Notes under the pieces: generated by a model
Told to the model about the DNA's origin: nothing
Databases searched by the model: none
Seen by the model: the letters and a program-made list of their open reading frames with translations, nothing else
Shown here: piece by piece, positions 7,423-17,169 of the stretch
Layout: each line of letters opens with the position of its first letter
How positions within the stretch are numbered: the stretch's first letter is position 1
Source: Syntrophomonas zehnderi OL-4
Lineage (GTDB): Bacteria; Bacillota; Syntrophomonadia; Syntrophomonadales; Syntrophomonadaceae
NCBI RefSeq assembly: GCF_000983115.1
Contig: NZ_CGIH01000004.1
Span: 1-64,000 of the forward strand
Direction: 5' to 3'
DNA length: 64,000 nt
Translations under genes and position numbers: made by a program

Positions 7423-8820
7423 ATGATGAACCTGAGAAATATCCCGGCTATTGACGAACTGTTAGGTTTACCGGAGGTTAATAACTTTATAGAAAAGTAC
7501 CGGCGGGATTTCGTTGTACAGTCACTACGCCAGGCCACCAATGAGGTAAGGGAGGAACTGCGTGCAAACGGCGCAGAAAAAGACAAGGCACAATTAACCA
7601 CAGCGATTGTTGAGCGGGCCTATGAATTGCTGGTAAAAAGCGCGCAGGGCAGCCTTAGTCGGGTTATCAATGGTACCGGGGTGGTGCTGCACACTAATCT
7701 GGGCCGGGCACCGCTAGGCAATCAGGCCTGGGAATATATGCAGGAAGCCGCCCAAAATTACAACAACCTGGAATTTGATCTTTTAAGCGGGCAAAGAGGC
7801 TCGCGCTACGTTCATGTTGAAGATCTATTAGTACGTTTGACCGGGGCGGAAGCTGCCTTGGTGGTAAATAATAATGCCGCAGCGGTTCTATTGGGACTGA
7901 CCACCCTGGCCCAGGGAAAAGAAGTAATTGTATCCCGAGGGCAGTTGGTTGAAATAGGAGGGGCCTTTCGCATACCGGAAGTGATGAAAGCCAGTGGGGC
8001 TGTCCTGGTAGAAGTAGGAACTACCAATCGCACCTATCTGTCCGACTACAATGCAGCCATTAATGATAATACCGGCTTATTGTTTGCAGCTCATACATCC
8101 AATTATAAGATTAGCGGATTTACTGCCGAGGTGGATTTAAAAGACCTATCCCGGCTGGGACAAGAAAAAGGAATTCCGGTTTTTCAGGATCTAGGCAGCG
8201 GCATCCTAGCTGATCTGGGAGAATGGGGTCTAAGCGGTGAGCCTACAGTACAGGCCTGTGTCGAGACTGGTGCTGATATCATCAGCTTCAGTGGAGATAA
8301 ACTGTTGGGCGGTCCGCAGGCGGGTATCTTGATAGGCAAGAAAAAGTATATTGACCAGATGAAGAAAAACCAGTTGACCCGCGCTTTAAGGGTGGACAAA
8401 CTAACGATTGCCGCCTTGGAGGGAACTCTTTTAGAATATTTATGCGGAAATCCCCGTCAGGGGATTCCGGTTATAAATATGCTGACCCAAAGTTCCGCTT
8501 GTTTACAAAGGCGAGCCGAAGAATTGAAGGATCGGCTGGCTGAAGCCTTGTTGTCCAATGGTAAAATCAGTAAACTGGAAGTAGTTCCTCTGTATGACAT
8601 GGTAGGAGGCGGCGCCTACCCCACTTATCAGCTTCCGGGTTTCGGCGTGCAATTGGCCTTCGCGGATCAGTCTCTAGAGAAAGTAACCCAAAAACTGCGC
8701 CTTACAAGCCCTGCTTTGCTGACCCGCAAGCAGGAAGATACCATGTTAATAAGTGTCCGCACCTTGCTGGAAGGGGAGGAGCATCTGCTAACCCAGCTGC
8801 TCGCCCAGATTTTATTATAA
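7423..8820 (+). CDS. selA: L-seryl-tRNA(Sec) selenium transferase
   Basis: SelA is a PLP enzyme that converts seryl-tRNA(Sec) to selenocysteyl-tRNA(Sec) using selenophosphate. The protein is 465 residues, close to the usual 460-470. The N-terminal selA segment (IPAIDELL...) is followed by the fold-type I PLP domain with GTGVVLHTNLGRAPL (about 84-98) and the PLP lysine in SFSGDKLLGGPQAG (Lys293). The frame is open from 7300, but ATG 7423 with the upstream GGGAGGAAGG is the start that fits the family. selB follows after 74 bp. tRNA-Sec and selD lie 11 and 25 kb further on. Confidence 0.96.
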   Translation: MMNLRNIPAIDELLGLPEVNNFIEKYRRDFVVQSLRQATNEVREELRANGAEKDKAQLTTAIVERAYELLVKSAQGSLSRVINGTGVVLHTNLGRAPLGNQAWEYMQEAAQNYNNLEFDLLSGQRGSRYVHVEDLLVRLTGAEAALVVNNNAAAVLLGLTTLAQGKEVIVSRGQLVEIGGAFRIPEVMKASGAVLVEVGTTNRTYLSDYNAAINDNTGLLFAAHTSNYKISGFTAEVDLKDLSRLGQEKGIPVFQDLGSGILADLGEWGLSGEPTVQACVETGADIISFSGDKLLGGPQAGILIGKKKYIDQMKKNQLTRALRVDKLTIAALEGTLLEYLCGNPRQGIPVINMLTQSSACLQRRAEELKDRLAEALLSNGKISKLEVVPLYDMVGGGAYPTYQLPGFGVQLAFADQSLEKVTQKLRLTSPALLTRKQEDTMLISVRTLLEGEEHLLTQLLAQILL

Positions 8821-8894
8821 ATGCAAAGTTAAAATGGTTGCAGCGCAAAGGAGGAAAAAACCTTTAAATTATGGGTTTTTAAACGGAGGTATTT

Positions 8895-10799
8895 ATGAAA
8901 AGAGTTATTGTGGGAACGGCAGGGCATATTGATCATGGCAAGACCACTCTGGTCAAGGCATTGACCGGGATTGAGACAGACCGCCTCAAGGAGGAGCGGC
9001 AAAGGGGCATATCGATTGAACTGGGTTTTGCCCCTTTTAACCTGCCCGATGGGCAGAAGGCGGCGATAGTTGATGTGCCCGGACATGAGCGCTTTATACG
9101 CCATATGCTGGCCGGAGCTTTTGGCATAGATATGGTTTTATTCACGATTGCAGCCGATGAAGGGGTTATGCCCCAGACCCGTGAACATATGGATATTATT
9201 GAATTGCTGGGGGTTAACAAGGGTATTGTGGTCATCACGAAAAAAGATATGGTGGATGAAGAATGGCTAATGCTGGTAGAGGAAGAGATAAGGGAATATA
9301 TAGACCAAAGCATTTTAAAGGGTTCTCCTATGATTGCTGTTTCCGCGCTGACCAGGGAGGGTATACCCGAGCTTCTGGATATGATCGCTGAAGTAGCCGG
9401 AAGTGTAGTGGAAAAGCCGGTTTTCGGTCAAGCGCGTTTGCCCATCGACCGGGTTTTCAGCATGGCGGGGTTTGGCACGGTGGTTACCGGGACTTTATGG
9501 TCAGGGCAGATCAATGTAGGAGATACCTTGGAGTTGATGCCAGTGCAAAAAAATGTAAAGGTAAGAACCCTGCAGGTACATAATGAAAAGTTGCCGTCAG
9601 CTTATGCCGGGCAGAGGGTTGCCGTCAATATTCAGGGAATTGAAGTTGGGGATATTAAAAGAGGCTACCTTTTAGCCAGCAGCGGTTATTTGGAGCCCAG
9701 CTACCGGGTGAATACACGTTTAAGACTGTTAAAAAGCAGTGCGCGTTCTTTAAAGAATTGGAATCGGATTAGGTTTCACCTGGGAACTGATGAAACACTA
9801 GGGCGGGTAGTTTTGCTGGATCGCGATGAACTGCTGCCCGGGGAAGAGGCATATGCGCAGATCGTCATGGAAAAACCGATCGTGGCTTATAAGGGGGATC
9901 CCTTCGTGATTCGGTATTATTCCCCGGTCAATACGATCGGCGGGGGCAGTATAATAGATCCTAATGCGCCGCGCCAAAAACGGTTTAGGGAAGAAGTTTT
10001 AAATGATCTGGCGGTGAAAGAAGAGGGCAGTCTGTATGATGTGGTCTTGCATGAAATAGAAAGCGCCGGACAAGAGCCGCTGACGATACAGGAAATCATG
10101 CGACGAACCGGTAGCTCGGAAGATGATATTAAGATAGAAGTTCAACAGCTCTTAGACGATGACAAAGTTGTTGACGTTACCGGTAAAGGCGGTTACTATT
10201 TCAGCAGCTTAGGTATTGACCGGATGGCGGCACTCATGGATTCTACCATGCGGGAATACTTAAGCAAATTCCCTTTAAGAGCGGGGTACCCTAAGGAAGA
10301 TATGCGCAGCCGCTTGTTTAATAATTTAAATTCCAAGGTATTCACGGCCTTGCTTAAGTATTTTGAGGAAAACGGTCAGTTGTCAGTTAAAAACAATCTG
10401 ATTGCACCCTATGGCTATCATCCCCAGCCAGGAGATAGAGATAAACAAATGATTGCGGAGATTAACCGTACTCTGGAGCAGAACTTCTTTTCGCCTCCCG
10501 GATTGGATGAGATTGAAGCCCTTCAAGGTCTGCCTGAGACTGATTTAAACGAAATAATTAGCTACCTGCTTGATAAGGGTGAGATCATAAAATTAAGTGA
10601 AAACATCTACTTTGCCGCTGCCGCGATTGAAAAGGGCAAGGATTTGTTAGAGGCGTATTTCGAGCAGGAGAAAGAATTATCCCTGGCCACCGCCCGGGAT
10701 TTATTTAATACCTCTCGCAAGTATGCCTTACCTTTGGTAGAATATTATGATAAGATTCGCTTTACTCGCAGGGTAGGGGATATGCGAATAAAGGCTTAA
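8895..10799 (+). CDS. selB: Selenocysteine-specific translation elongation factor
   Basis: SelB is the EF-Tu-like GTPase that delivers selenocysteyl-tRNA to UGA codons marked by a SECIS hairpin. The 634 residues contain the G1 loop GTAGHIDHGKTT (7-18), switch region RGISIELGFAPF, DVPGHERF, and TKKDMVD for guanine recognition, then EF-Tu-like domains 2-3 and a C-terminal set of winged-helix repeats (about 380-634) that bind the SECIS. Length is normal. The start has CGGAGG seven bases upstream. It follows selA in the same direction and is 24 bp before the first activase-like gene, so they probably share a transcript. Confidence 0.97.
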   Translation: MKRVIVGTAGHIDHGKTTLVKALTGIETDRLKEERQRGISIELGFAPFNLPDGQKAAIVDVPGHERFIRHMLAGAFGIDMVLFTIAADEGVMPQTREHMDIIELLGVNKGIVVITKKDMVDEEWLMLVEEEIREYIDQSILKGSPMIAVSALTREGIPELLDMIAEVAGSVVEKPVFGQARLPIDRVFSMAGFGTVVTGTLWSGQINVGDTLELMPVQKNVKVRTLQVHNEKLPSAYAGQRVAVNIQGIEVGDIKRGYLLASSGYLEPSYRVNTRLRLLKSSARSLKNWNRIRFHLGTDETLGRVVLLDRDELLPGEEAYAQIVMEKPIVAYKGDPFVIRYYSPVNTIGGGSIIDPNAPRQKRFREEVLNDLAVKEEGSLYDVVLHEIESAGQEPLTIQEIMRRTGSSEDDIKIEVQQLLDDDKVVDVTGKGGYYFSSLGIDRMAALMDSTMREYLSKFPLRAGYPKEDMRSRLFNNLNSKVFTALLKYFEENGQLSVKNNLIAPYGYHPQPGDRDKQMIAEINRTLEQNFFSPPGLDEIEALQGLPETDLNEIISYLLDKGEIIKLSENIYFAAAAIEKGKDLLEAYFEQEKELSLATARDLFNTSRKYALPLVEYYDKIRFTRRVGDMRIKA

Positions 10800-10823
10800 A
10801 GGGGTAACAGGAGGATTAGGTAA

Positions 10824-11822
10824 TTGGCAAAAATAGGCATTCCGCGTACATTGGCGTATTTTAGCTACTATCCGTTTTGGGAGACATTTTTTAGCCAGCT
10901 GGGACATGAGGTGGTGGTATCGTCTCCAACCTCAAAAGCGATCCTTGATAAAGGAGTCAAAGAAGCGGTCAATGATGCCTGCATACCGATTAAGATATAT
11001 CATGGTCATGTGGCTGATCTGGCGGGACGGGTAGATTTCATTTTCTGCCCCCGTATGGTTAGTGTGCGCAAATATGGAGATTTTGGCACCGAGACATTTT
11101 GTCCTAAATTTCTAGGCCTGCCGGATATGGTGCGCTTAAGCATGAGTGAGCTGCCACCCATTATAGATGTGCGGGTTGATCTGAAACAAGGCCGTAAGGC
11201 TATGGATCAGGTCTGTCAGGAAATAGGCCGGTTACTGGGTAACCCGGAGAAAGAAGTGGAGAGTGCCCAAAAAAAGGCCACCGCTGTGCAAAAAAAATAT
11301 GACCGGCTGCTGCAACAGGAGATTTTACCTGATGAAGCCATGACGATGGCCTTAACCCCAGGAGCAACGCCCCAATCATCCCAACCCGTCCAACCGGATC
11401 TTAAAATAGCCGTATTAGGCTACCCATATACGATCTATGACCACTATTTAAACGTTGGCTTGCTAAGCATATTAAGAAAAGAAAACGTTAAGGTCTATAC
11501 CCAAGATATGCTGCGCAATAAAACCATGAATAAATACGGACAGACCTTGCCTAAAAATATGTTTTGGTATTATTCGAATCGAGCCGTTAATGCCACTTTG
11601 TATTACCTGGACAGACCGGATATTGACGGCATCATCCACGTTACCGCTTTTGCCTGCGGGCCTGATTCCATGGTGGACAGGCTGATGGAAATCGAAACCC
11701 ATCGCCGCAGCAAACTGCCTTTTTTATCCGTAGCCATTGATGAACATACCGCAGAAACTGGAGTAAGAACCAGAGTAGAAGCATTTCTGGACATGCTCCG
11801 CTATCGGAGGGAGAGTTTATGA
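10824..11822 (+). CDS. Acyl-CoA dehydratase activase-related protein (DUF2229 family), component 1
   Basis: A 332-residue protein of the family found beside CoA-substrate-specific enzyme activases and related to the 2-hydroxyacyl-CoA dehydratase subunits. Visible conserved parts are IGIPRTLAYFSYYPFWETFF at the N-terminus, NDACIPIKIYHGHV with a conserved Cys (about 48-62), FCPRMV, and HVTAFACGPDSMVDRLME near 274-291. The conserved cysteines could hold an Fe-S cluster, as in dehydratase subunits; this is inference. It starts with TTG, supported by CAGGAGG nine bases upstream. It overlaps the next gene by 4 nt. The true substrate of this widespread trio is unknown to me. Confidence 0.82.
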   Translation: MAKIGIPRTLAYFSYYPFWETFFSQLGHEVVVSSPTSKAILDKGVKEAVNDACIPIKIYHGHVADLAGRVDFIFCPRMVSVRKYGDFGTETFCPKFLGLPDMVRLSMSELPPIIDVRVDLKQGRKAMDQVCQEIGRLLGNPEKEVESAQKKATAVQKKYDRLLQQEILPDEAMTMALTPGATPQSSQPVQPDLKIAVLGYPYTIYDHYLNVGLLSILRKENVKVYTQDMLRNKTMNKYGQTLPKNMFWYYSNRAVNATLYYLDRPDIDGIIHVTAFACGPDSMVDRLMEIETHRRSKLPFLSVAIDEHTAETGVRTRVEAFLDMLRYRRESL

Positions 11823-12922
11823 AAGTCAGTTTTCCCCATATGGGTTACTCGCCTATCGCTTTTAAATGGTTGTTGGAAAACATCGGCCACGAATGTATAA
11901 TGCCCCCGGAACCCAGCAAAAAAACCCTGGATCTGGGAGTTCGCTATTCACCGGAATTTGCCTGTATACCATTTAAAATACTTACCGGAACCTACTTGGA
12001 AGTAGTCGAGGCTGGCGCCGAATTAATCTTAACTTCCGGGGGTATGGGGCCATGTCGGGCCGGTTATTACTGGGTAATGCACCAGTACCTGTTGGAAGAG
12101 CTGGGCAAGGATGTAAAAGTGATGGCTTTTGAACTGCCCCTTTGCGACCTTAAAGATTTCTGGAAAAAACTGCGTTATTTGCGCAAGACCGGCGGGGTAT
12201 CGGCTAAGGAATTTGTTGAGAAAGTAAAAATAACCTGGGAAAAAATAAAGGCGATCGATGATCTGGAAATACGTTCCCATGAATTGCGTCCCTTGGAAAC
12301 AAAACGCGGTGAGACCACCCGCAAGCTGGATCTGGCCCTGGATATGGTAGATCAGGCTAATACCTCAGAACAGATCGAGGATGCCCGCCAGGAAGGACTT
12401 AAGCTTTTAAACGCAATGACATTGGACAAAAGCCGCAACCCCCTCAAGGTAGGTATTATCGGAGAAATTTATGTCGTTTTGGAGCCGGCCGCCAATCACT
12501 ACCTGCAGATCATGCTAGGGGAGATGGGTGTACAAACCGACCGCTCCATCTATCTAAGTTCCTATACCCGTAAAAATACGATTGTAAATCTGGAAGGCGA
12601 TATTTTCAAAATGGCGCAGCCTTATCTAAATGAAGCGCCGATTGGCGGACATGGGGTCAACAGTATTGGAGAGACGGTATTATATGCCAAGCATGGTTTT
12701 GATGGCGTTGTCCAGTTGGCTCCCTTTGCCTGTATTCCGGAGATAGTAGCCAAAAGCATAATTCCTAGTGTCAGCCGGGATTTGGATATTCCGGTGCTGA
12801 CCATGTTTATTGATGAACAGACTGGCAAGGCCGGAGTACAGACCCGTCTGGAGGCTTTTGTTGATTTGATGGAATACAAACGCGAGAAAAAGTTCAGTAA
12901 AGAGGAGAGCTTGGTCATATGA
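11819..12922 (+). CDS. Acyl-CoA dehydratase activase-related protein (DUF2229 family), component 2
   Basis: A 367-residue protein distantly similar to component 1. It has the same N-terminal pattern (MKVSFPHMGY, then SPEFACIPFKILTGTYLE), GGMGPCRAGYYWVMHQYLLE near 72-92, and a C-terminal QLAPFACIPEIVAKSIIP with conserved Cys. It resembles the BcrC/BadD/HgdB type of dehydratase subunit fold. It overlaps component 1 (ATGA) and the activase that follows, so the three are translationally coupled. Together they look like an ATP-driven electron-transfer pair plus acceptor, but the reaction cannot be assigned from sequence. Confidence 0.82.
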   Translation: MKVSFPHMGYSPIAFKWLLENIGHECIMPPEPSKKTLDLGVRYSPEFACIPFKILTGTYLEVVEAGAELILTSGGMGPCRAGYYWVMHQYLLEELGKDVKVMAFELPLCDLKDFWKKLRYLRKTGGVSAKEFVEKVKITWEKIKAIDDLEIRSHELRPLETKRGETTRKLDLALDMVDQANTSEQIEDARQEGLKLLNAMTLDKSRNPLKVGIIGEIYVVLEPAANHYLQIMLGEMGVQTDRSIYLSSYTRKNTIVNLEGDIFKMAQPYLNEAPIGGHGVNSIGETVLYAKHGFDGVVQLAPFACIPEIVAKSIIPSVSRDLDIPVLTMFIDEQTGKAGVQTRLEAFVDLMEYKREKKFSKEESLVI

Positions 12923-13881
12923 AGGTCGGATACTTAGGAGTGGATGTAGGATCGGTTAGCACAAATCTAGTAGTAATTAATGAGGAAGGCCAATTATTGG
13001 CGTCCGAATATCTAAGAACCAACGGCAAACCTATCCAAACCGTGCAGGAGGGTTTATATCTGGTTGGCCAGAAAATAGACCGGGAAGTAGAGATAAAAGG
13101 GGTAGGCACGACCGGTAGCGCCCGCTACCTGATTAGCTTAATCATCGGTGCGGATGTCGTTAAAAATGAAATTACTGCCCACGCCGTAGCCGCAAACAGC
13201 GCGGTGGAGGGGGTTCAGACGATTATTGAGATCGGTGGGCAGGATTCTAAAATAATTATCCTGCGGGATGGGGTAGTAACCGACTTTGCTATGAATACAG
13301 TTTGCGCAGCCGGAACCGGGTCGTTTTTGGATCAGCAGGCCAGTCGTTTATGTATTCCTATCGAGGATTTTGGCGCTTATGCCATGAAATCCAAAAATCC
13401 TGTGCGCATAGCAGGAAGATGCGCAGTATTTGCCGAATCAGACATGATACATAAACAACAGTTGGGTTATAATACGGAAGATATTATTGCCGGTCTATGT
13501 GAGGCCTTAACCCGCAACTATTTAAACAATGTGGGCAAAGGTAAAGAAATATTAGCTCCGGTGGTTTTCCAGGGTGGTGTGGCTGCTAATCAGGGTTTGG
13601 TTAATGCCTTTGAAAGGGAATTAGGGATGAAACTCATTATTCCCAAGGATTATGGCGTGATGGGGGCTATCGGCGCAGCGATGCTGGCCCAAAATATTAC
13701 CCGCAAAACCAAAAAAACCGCATTTAAAGGTTTTGCCATTCAGGATATAGAATTCAAAACAACCAGCTTTGAATGCAAGGGTTGTGCAAATGCCTGCGAA
13801 GTACTGCAGTTTTATGAAAATGAAAATTTAGTTGCCCGCTGGGGAGACCGGTGCGGGAAATGGGAAATGCAAACAGTATAA
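12919..13881 (+). CDS. CoA-substrate-specific enzyme activase (HgdC/BcrAD-like ATPase)
   Basis: A 320-residue ASKHA-fold ATPase. It shows the phosphate-1 loop GVDVGSVSTNLVVI (5-18), GTTGSARYL, IIEIGGQDSKII, and the two cysteines expected to bridge a [4Fe-4S] cluster between monomers, in NTVCAAGTGSFLDQQA and AGRCAVFAESDMIHKQQ. In the HgdC family, ATP hydrolysis drives a low-potential electron to a dehydratase. An extra Cys-rich tail, FECKGCANACEVLQF and RCGKW, follows the ATPase core and may hold another metal. It overlaps the preceding gene by 4 nt. About 110 bp separate it from livK. Confidence 0.9.
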   Translation: MKVGYLGVDVGSVSTNLVVINEEGQLLASEYLRTNGKPIQTVQEGLYLVGQKIDREVEIKGVGTTGSARYLISLIIGADVVKNEITAHAVAANSAVEGVQTIIEIGGQDSKIIILRDGVVTDFAMNTVCAAGTGSFLDQQASRLCIPIEDFGAYAMKSKNPVRIAGRCAVFAESDMIHKQQLGYNTEDIIAGLCEALTRNYLNNVGKGKEILAPVVFQGGVAANQGLVNAFERELGMKLIIPKDYGVMGAIGAAMLAQNITRKTKKTAFKGFAIQDIEFKTTSFECKGCANACEVLQFYENENLVARWGDRCGKWEMQTV

Positions 13882-13993
13882 TCGTTTCAGCGAGTCAGGC
13901 TAATATATTATCAGGGCCAGTAAGGCTTTTGGTTTTAAGTTTATAACATAGTCAGTAAAGACTGTGCAATAAAAAAAAAGGAGGAATAATCGG

Positions 13994-15178
13994 ATGAAGA
14001 AGAGGGCAAACAAAAGACTGGTTGGTATCCTGATAATGATGTTCATGCTAACCATCGTAGCTGGCTGCGGCGGCGCCAAAACCGGCGACAAAAATGGCGG
14101 GGCTTCCCCAACCGGGGATAAGATTCCCGTGGGCATCAATGTTGAACTCTCCGGCGATGTGGCTAGTTATGGTTCTAATGCGGCCAACGGCGCCCTGCTG
14201 GCAATGGAGGAAATCAACAAAGACGGCGGTGTTTTAGGCAAACAGTTACAGCCTCTGAAAAGAGATTGTCAATCCAAAGCAGATGAAGCCATGAACCTCA
14301 GTGCATCCCTGATTGATGATTCCAAAATAGTGGCTCAGATTGGACCACTGACGAGCGGCAACGTAGCTGGCAGTACCCCCATGATGCTCAGCAAAAATGT
14401 ACCCCTGATTGCTCCGGCGGCTACCGCTATTAATGTTACAGTGGATGAAAAAACCGGCAAGGTAAAAGATTATATCTTCAGGGTGTGTTACCTGGATTCT
14501 GACCAGAGCAACCGTATGGCTGAATTTGCCATCGATGAATTAAAGGTTAAAAATGCCGCCATTTTTGGCAGCACTTCCGATGAATATGCCAAAGGATTGG
14601 CCAAATATTTTGAAAAGAGCTTCACAGAAAAAGGCGGAACCATCGTTGCCAAAGAAGGTTTTGTCAATGGTGATAAAGAATTTAAAGCCGCTCTGACCAA
14701 GATAAAAGGCAAAAACCCTGATTTCATATATGTACCCGGATACTATACCGAAGTATCCGTATTGATCAAATAGGCTCGTGACCTGGGTATCACTGTGCCT
14801 ATCGGCGGCGGCGATGGCTGGGATTCACCCGACATGGTCAAAGTAGCCGGCGCAGATGCACTTAACAACACATATTTCACCAACCATTATTCCGTGGAAG
14901 ACCCGGATCCGACAATTCAAGCCTTTGTAAAAGCCTACCAGGACAAATATAACAAATTGCCGGATTCATTTGCTGCCTTGGGTTATGATTCAGCCAAACT
15001 GCTGGCTAAGGCTATCGAAAATGCCGGTGATGCCGACCCGGTAAAAATCAAAGAGGCATTGGCCAATATGAAGGATTTTAAAGGCATTACCGGTACTATG
15101 AGCATCAACGCTCAACATAACCCGATCAAAAAAATAGTCGTAATTGAATACAAAGATGGAAAACTAATATCCAGATAA
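13994..15178 (+). pseudogene. livK: Branched-chain amino-acid ABC binding protein (LivK-like) interrupted by in-frame UAG
   Basis: The frame encodes a periplasmic-binding-protein type 1 lipoprotein: signal peptide with lipobox VAGC (about residue 24), IPVGINVELSGDVASYGSNAANGALLA, then the usual LivK fold to the end at DGKLISR. Codon 260 (14771-14773) is TAG, yet the same frame stays open for 135 more codons with normal protein sequence (ARDLGITVPIGGGDGWDS). In homologues this position is often Gln, so a CAG-to-TAG change is the simplest origin. It is either a recent nonsense mutation or sequencing error, or a read-through amber codon. Upstream AAAGGAGG supports ATG 13994. It heads the liv operon. 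Confidence 0.85.
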
Positions 15179-15196
15179 ACATTCCATCCTTTTCCG

Positions 15197-15220
15197 AAGA
15201 GAGGGGTAACCCTCTCTTTG
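15197..15220 (+). terminator. Hairpin between livK and livH
   Basis: AAGAGAGGG (15197-15205) pairs perfectly with CCCTCTCTT (15210-15218) around a GTAA loop. The T-tract is short, so this is probably a processing or attenuation hairpin that favours livK over the membrane genes, a common arrangement in binding-protein operons. Confidence 0.6.
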
Positions 15221-15321
15221 TTAAGGAAAAAAATGGCATAAACTAAAATGGCCTTGGCGCACTTAAAGTGCGGACTTTTTCCTTAGATCATATCCTAAGC
15301 AGCAGTAAGGAAGTGGCGAGC

Positions 15322-16203
15322 TTGCTTGAATTTATGCAACAAATAGTTAACGGGTTATCTTTAGGAGCGATCTATGCCCTGATAGCTCTTGGCTATACTA
15401 TGGTTTACGGCATAATAAAACTAATCAACTTTGCCCATGGGGATATAATGATGGTGGGAGCTTTTGTAGGGTTTTTTTCTGTGACCATGCTGGGAGTAAA
15501 TATATTTGTCGCCCTGCTGGCGGCCATGGCGTTCTGTGCCCTGCTCGGGGTCGCGATAGAAAAAGTGGCCTATAAACCTTTGCGGCAGTCTACCCGCATA
15601 GCTGCCCTGATAACTGCTATCGGCGTATCATTATTCCTGGAATATGTCATGGTATACTTTTTTACTCCCAATCAAAGGGTTTTCCCGGCAGAAACCTTTT
15701 CCCTGCACAATTATCATATTGCCGGACTGGTAATTTCCAACAAAGACATGTTTGTCTTCGGGTCGGCAATCATACTCATGATTATCCTCCAATATATCAT
15801 AAAAAGAACGCGCACTGGCAAAGCCATGCGGGCTGTTTCGATAGATCAGGAAGCCGCCGTTTTGATGGGTATTAGCGTTGATAAAACCATATCCATTACC
15901 TTTGCCATCGGCTCTGCGCTGGCTGCTGCGGCCGGAGTACTAATAGGCATCTACTATAATACGATTAACCCCCTAATGGGAATCATTCCCGGATTAAAGG
16001 CCTTTGTGGCCGCCGTACTCGGCGGAATTGGCATTATTCCCGGAGCCATGGTGGGCGGTTTCGTTATGGGTATGCTGGAAACGATGGTTAGCGGCTATGG
16101 CAGCAGTCTTTACCGTGATGCAGTTGCCTTTGGCGTTTTGATATTAATTCTGTTGATCAAGCCTTCCGGATTGTTTGGCAAAAATACCGGCGAAAAAGTG
16201 TAG
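15322..16203 (+). CDS. livH: Branched-chain amino-acid ABC transporter permease LivH
   Basis: About 293 residues, strongly hydrophobic, with the family start QQIVNGLSLGAIYALIALGYTMVYG and the cytoplasmic loop RTRTGKAMRAVSIDQEAAVLMGI typical of LivH/LivM permeases. It forms the inner-membrane channel with LivM. The start is uncertain: TTG 15322 lies nine bases after AAGGAAG, ATG 15334 has no clear ribosome site, and the frame is open from 15268. The last codons are next to livM with no gap. Confidence 0.93.
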   Translation: MLEFMQQIVNGLSLGAIYALIALGYTMVYGIIKLINFAHGDIMMVGAFVGFFSVTMLGVNIFVALLAAMAFCALLGVAIEKVAYKPLRQSTRIAALITAIGVSLFLEYVMVYFFTPNQRVFPAETFSLHNYHIAGLVISNKDMFVFGSAIILMIILQYIIKRTRTGKAMRAVSIDQEAAVLMGISVDKTISITFAIGSALAAAAGVLIGIYYNTINPLMGIIPGLKAFVAAVLGGIGIIPGAMVGGFVMGMLETMVSGYGSSLYRDAVAFGVLILILLIKPSGLFGKNTGEKV

Positions 16204-16212
16204 GTGACAGAC

Positions 16213-17169
16213 ATGCAGACAATAATAAAAAACTGGAACTGGAGAAAATTTGTATTCGAAGTGCTGGTGTTAACCGGAATTTTTATGTTGATTCAGTATG
16301 GGATCAGCAACGGCCTTTTAAATTCATACCACCAGATTAATCTTAGTTCCATGTGTATTAATATTATGCTGGCGGTTAGCCTGAGTCTGATCAATGGTTT
16401 TACCGGGCAGTTATCCTTGGGGCATGCCGGCTTTATGGCGGTGGGAGCTTATACGTCCGTGGTTATGACCAATATGTTAGGACAGCCTTTTATATTGGGC
16501 ATACTAATGGCGTGCTTGATGGCTGGTCTGGCCGGATTTATAATTGGTGTACCTACCTTAAGATTAAAAGGCGATTATCTGGCAATTGCTACCCTGGGTT
16601 TTGGCGAGATTATCCGGGTGGTTTTGCAAAATATAGATTACGTCGGCGGCCCGGCTGGAATCCTGGGCATAACCCAGTTGACGACCTGGCCTTGGTTGTT
16701 TGCGGCTACCGTGCTTACGGTGGTAGTTATTGTAAACCTGATCAATTCAAGTTACGGCAGAGCCATCATATCCGTACGTGAAGACGAGATAGCCTCTGAA
16801 CTGATGGGTATTAACACAACATACTATAAGGTGCTGGCTTTTGTCATAGGAGCTATGTTTGCCGGTTTGGCCGGTGCCATGTATGCCCACTATTTTTATA
16901 TTATTAAGCCGGGAACATTTAACTTCATGAAATCATTTGACATTTTGGTCATGGTCGTGCTGGGAGGGCTGGGCAGCACAACCGGAGCGGTTATTGCGGC
17001 CATATTCATCACCCTTTTGACGGCAGCTTTACAAAAGTGGGCGGCGATCCGCATGATATTGTATGCTTTTATATTGATAGTTATTATGATATATCGTCCC
17101 CAGGGCTTGATGGGCAACAAAGAACTGACCACTAAAACATTTGGCAGGGTTTGGGGTGATAAAAAATGA
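16213..17169 (+). CDS. livM: Branched-chain amino-acid ABC transporter permease LivM
   Basis: About 318 residues with eight or more membrane segments. It carries the LivM motifs SLINGFTGQLSLGHAGFMAVGAY and TLRLKGDYLAIATLGFGEIIR, plus the EAA-like loop SSYGRAIISVREDEIASELMGI. ATG 16213 has AGGTGA five bases upstream; GTG 16204 is an alternative start. Its stop overlaps the ATG of livG, so the operon is translationally coupled. Confidence 0.94.
   Translation: MQTIIKNWNWRKFVFEVLVLTGIFMLIQYGISNGLLNSYHQINLSSMCINIMLAVSLSLINGFTGQLSLGHAGFMAVGAYTSVVMTNMLGQPFILGILMACLMAGLAGFIIGVPTLRLKGDYLAIATLGFGEIIRVVLQNIDYVGGPAGILGITQLTTWPWLFAATVLTVVVIVNLINSSYGRAIISVREDEIASELMGINTTYYKVLAFVIGAMFAGLAGAMYAHYFYIIKPGTFNFMKSFDILVMVVLGGLGSTTGAVIAAIFITLLTAALQKWAAIRMILYAFILIVIMIYRPQGLMGNKELTTKTFGRVWGDKK

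Noticed and set aside
14774-15178. Second part of livK as a separate gene starting near 14795
   Set aside because: It is in the same frame, lacks a ribosome site and starts mid-fold; it is the continuation of the interrupted livK.
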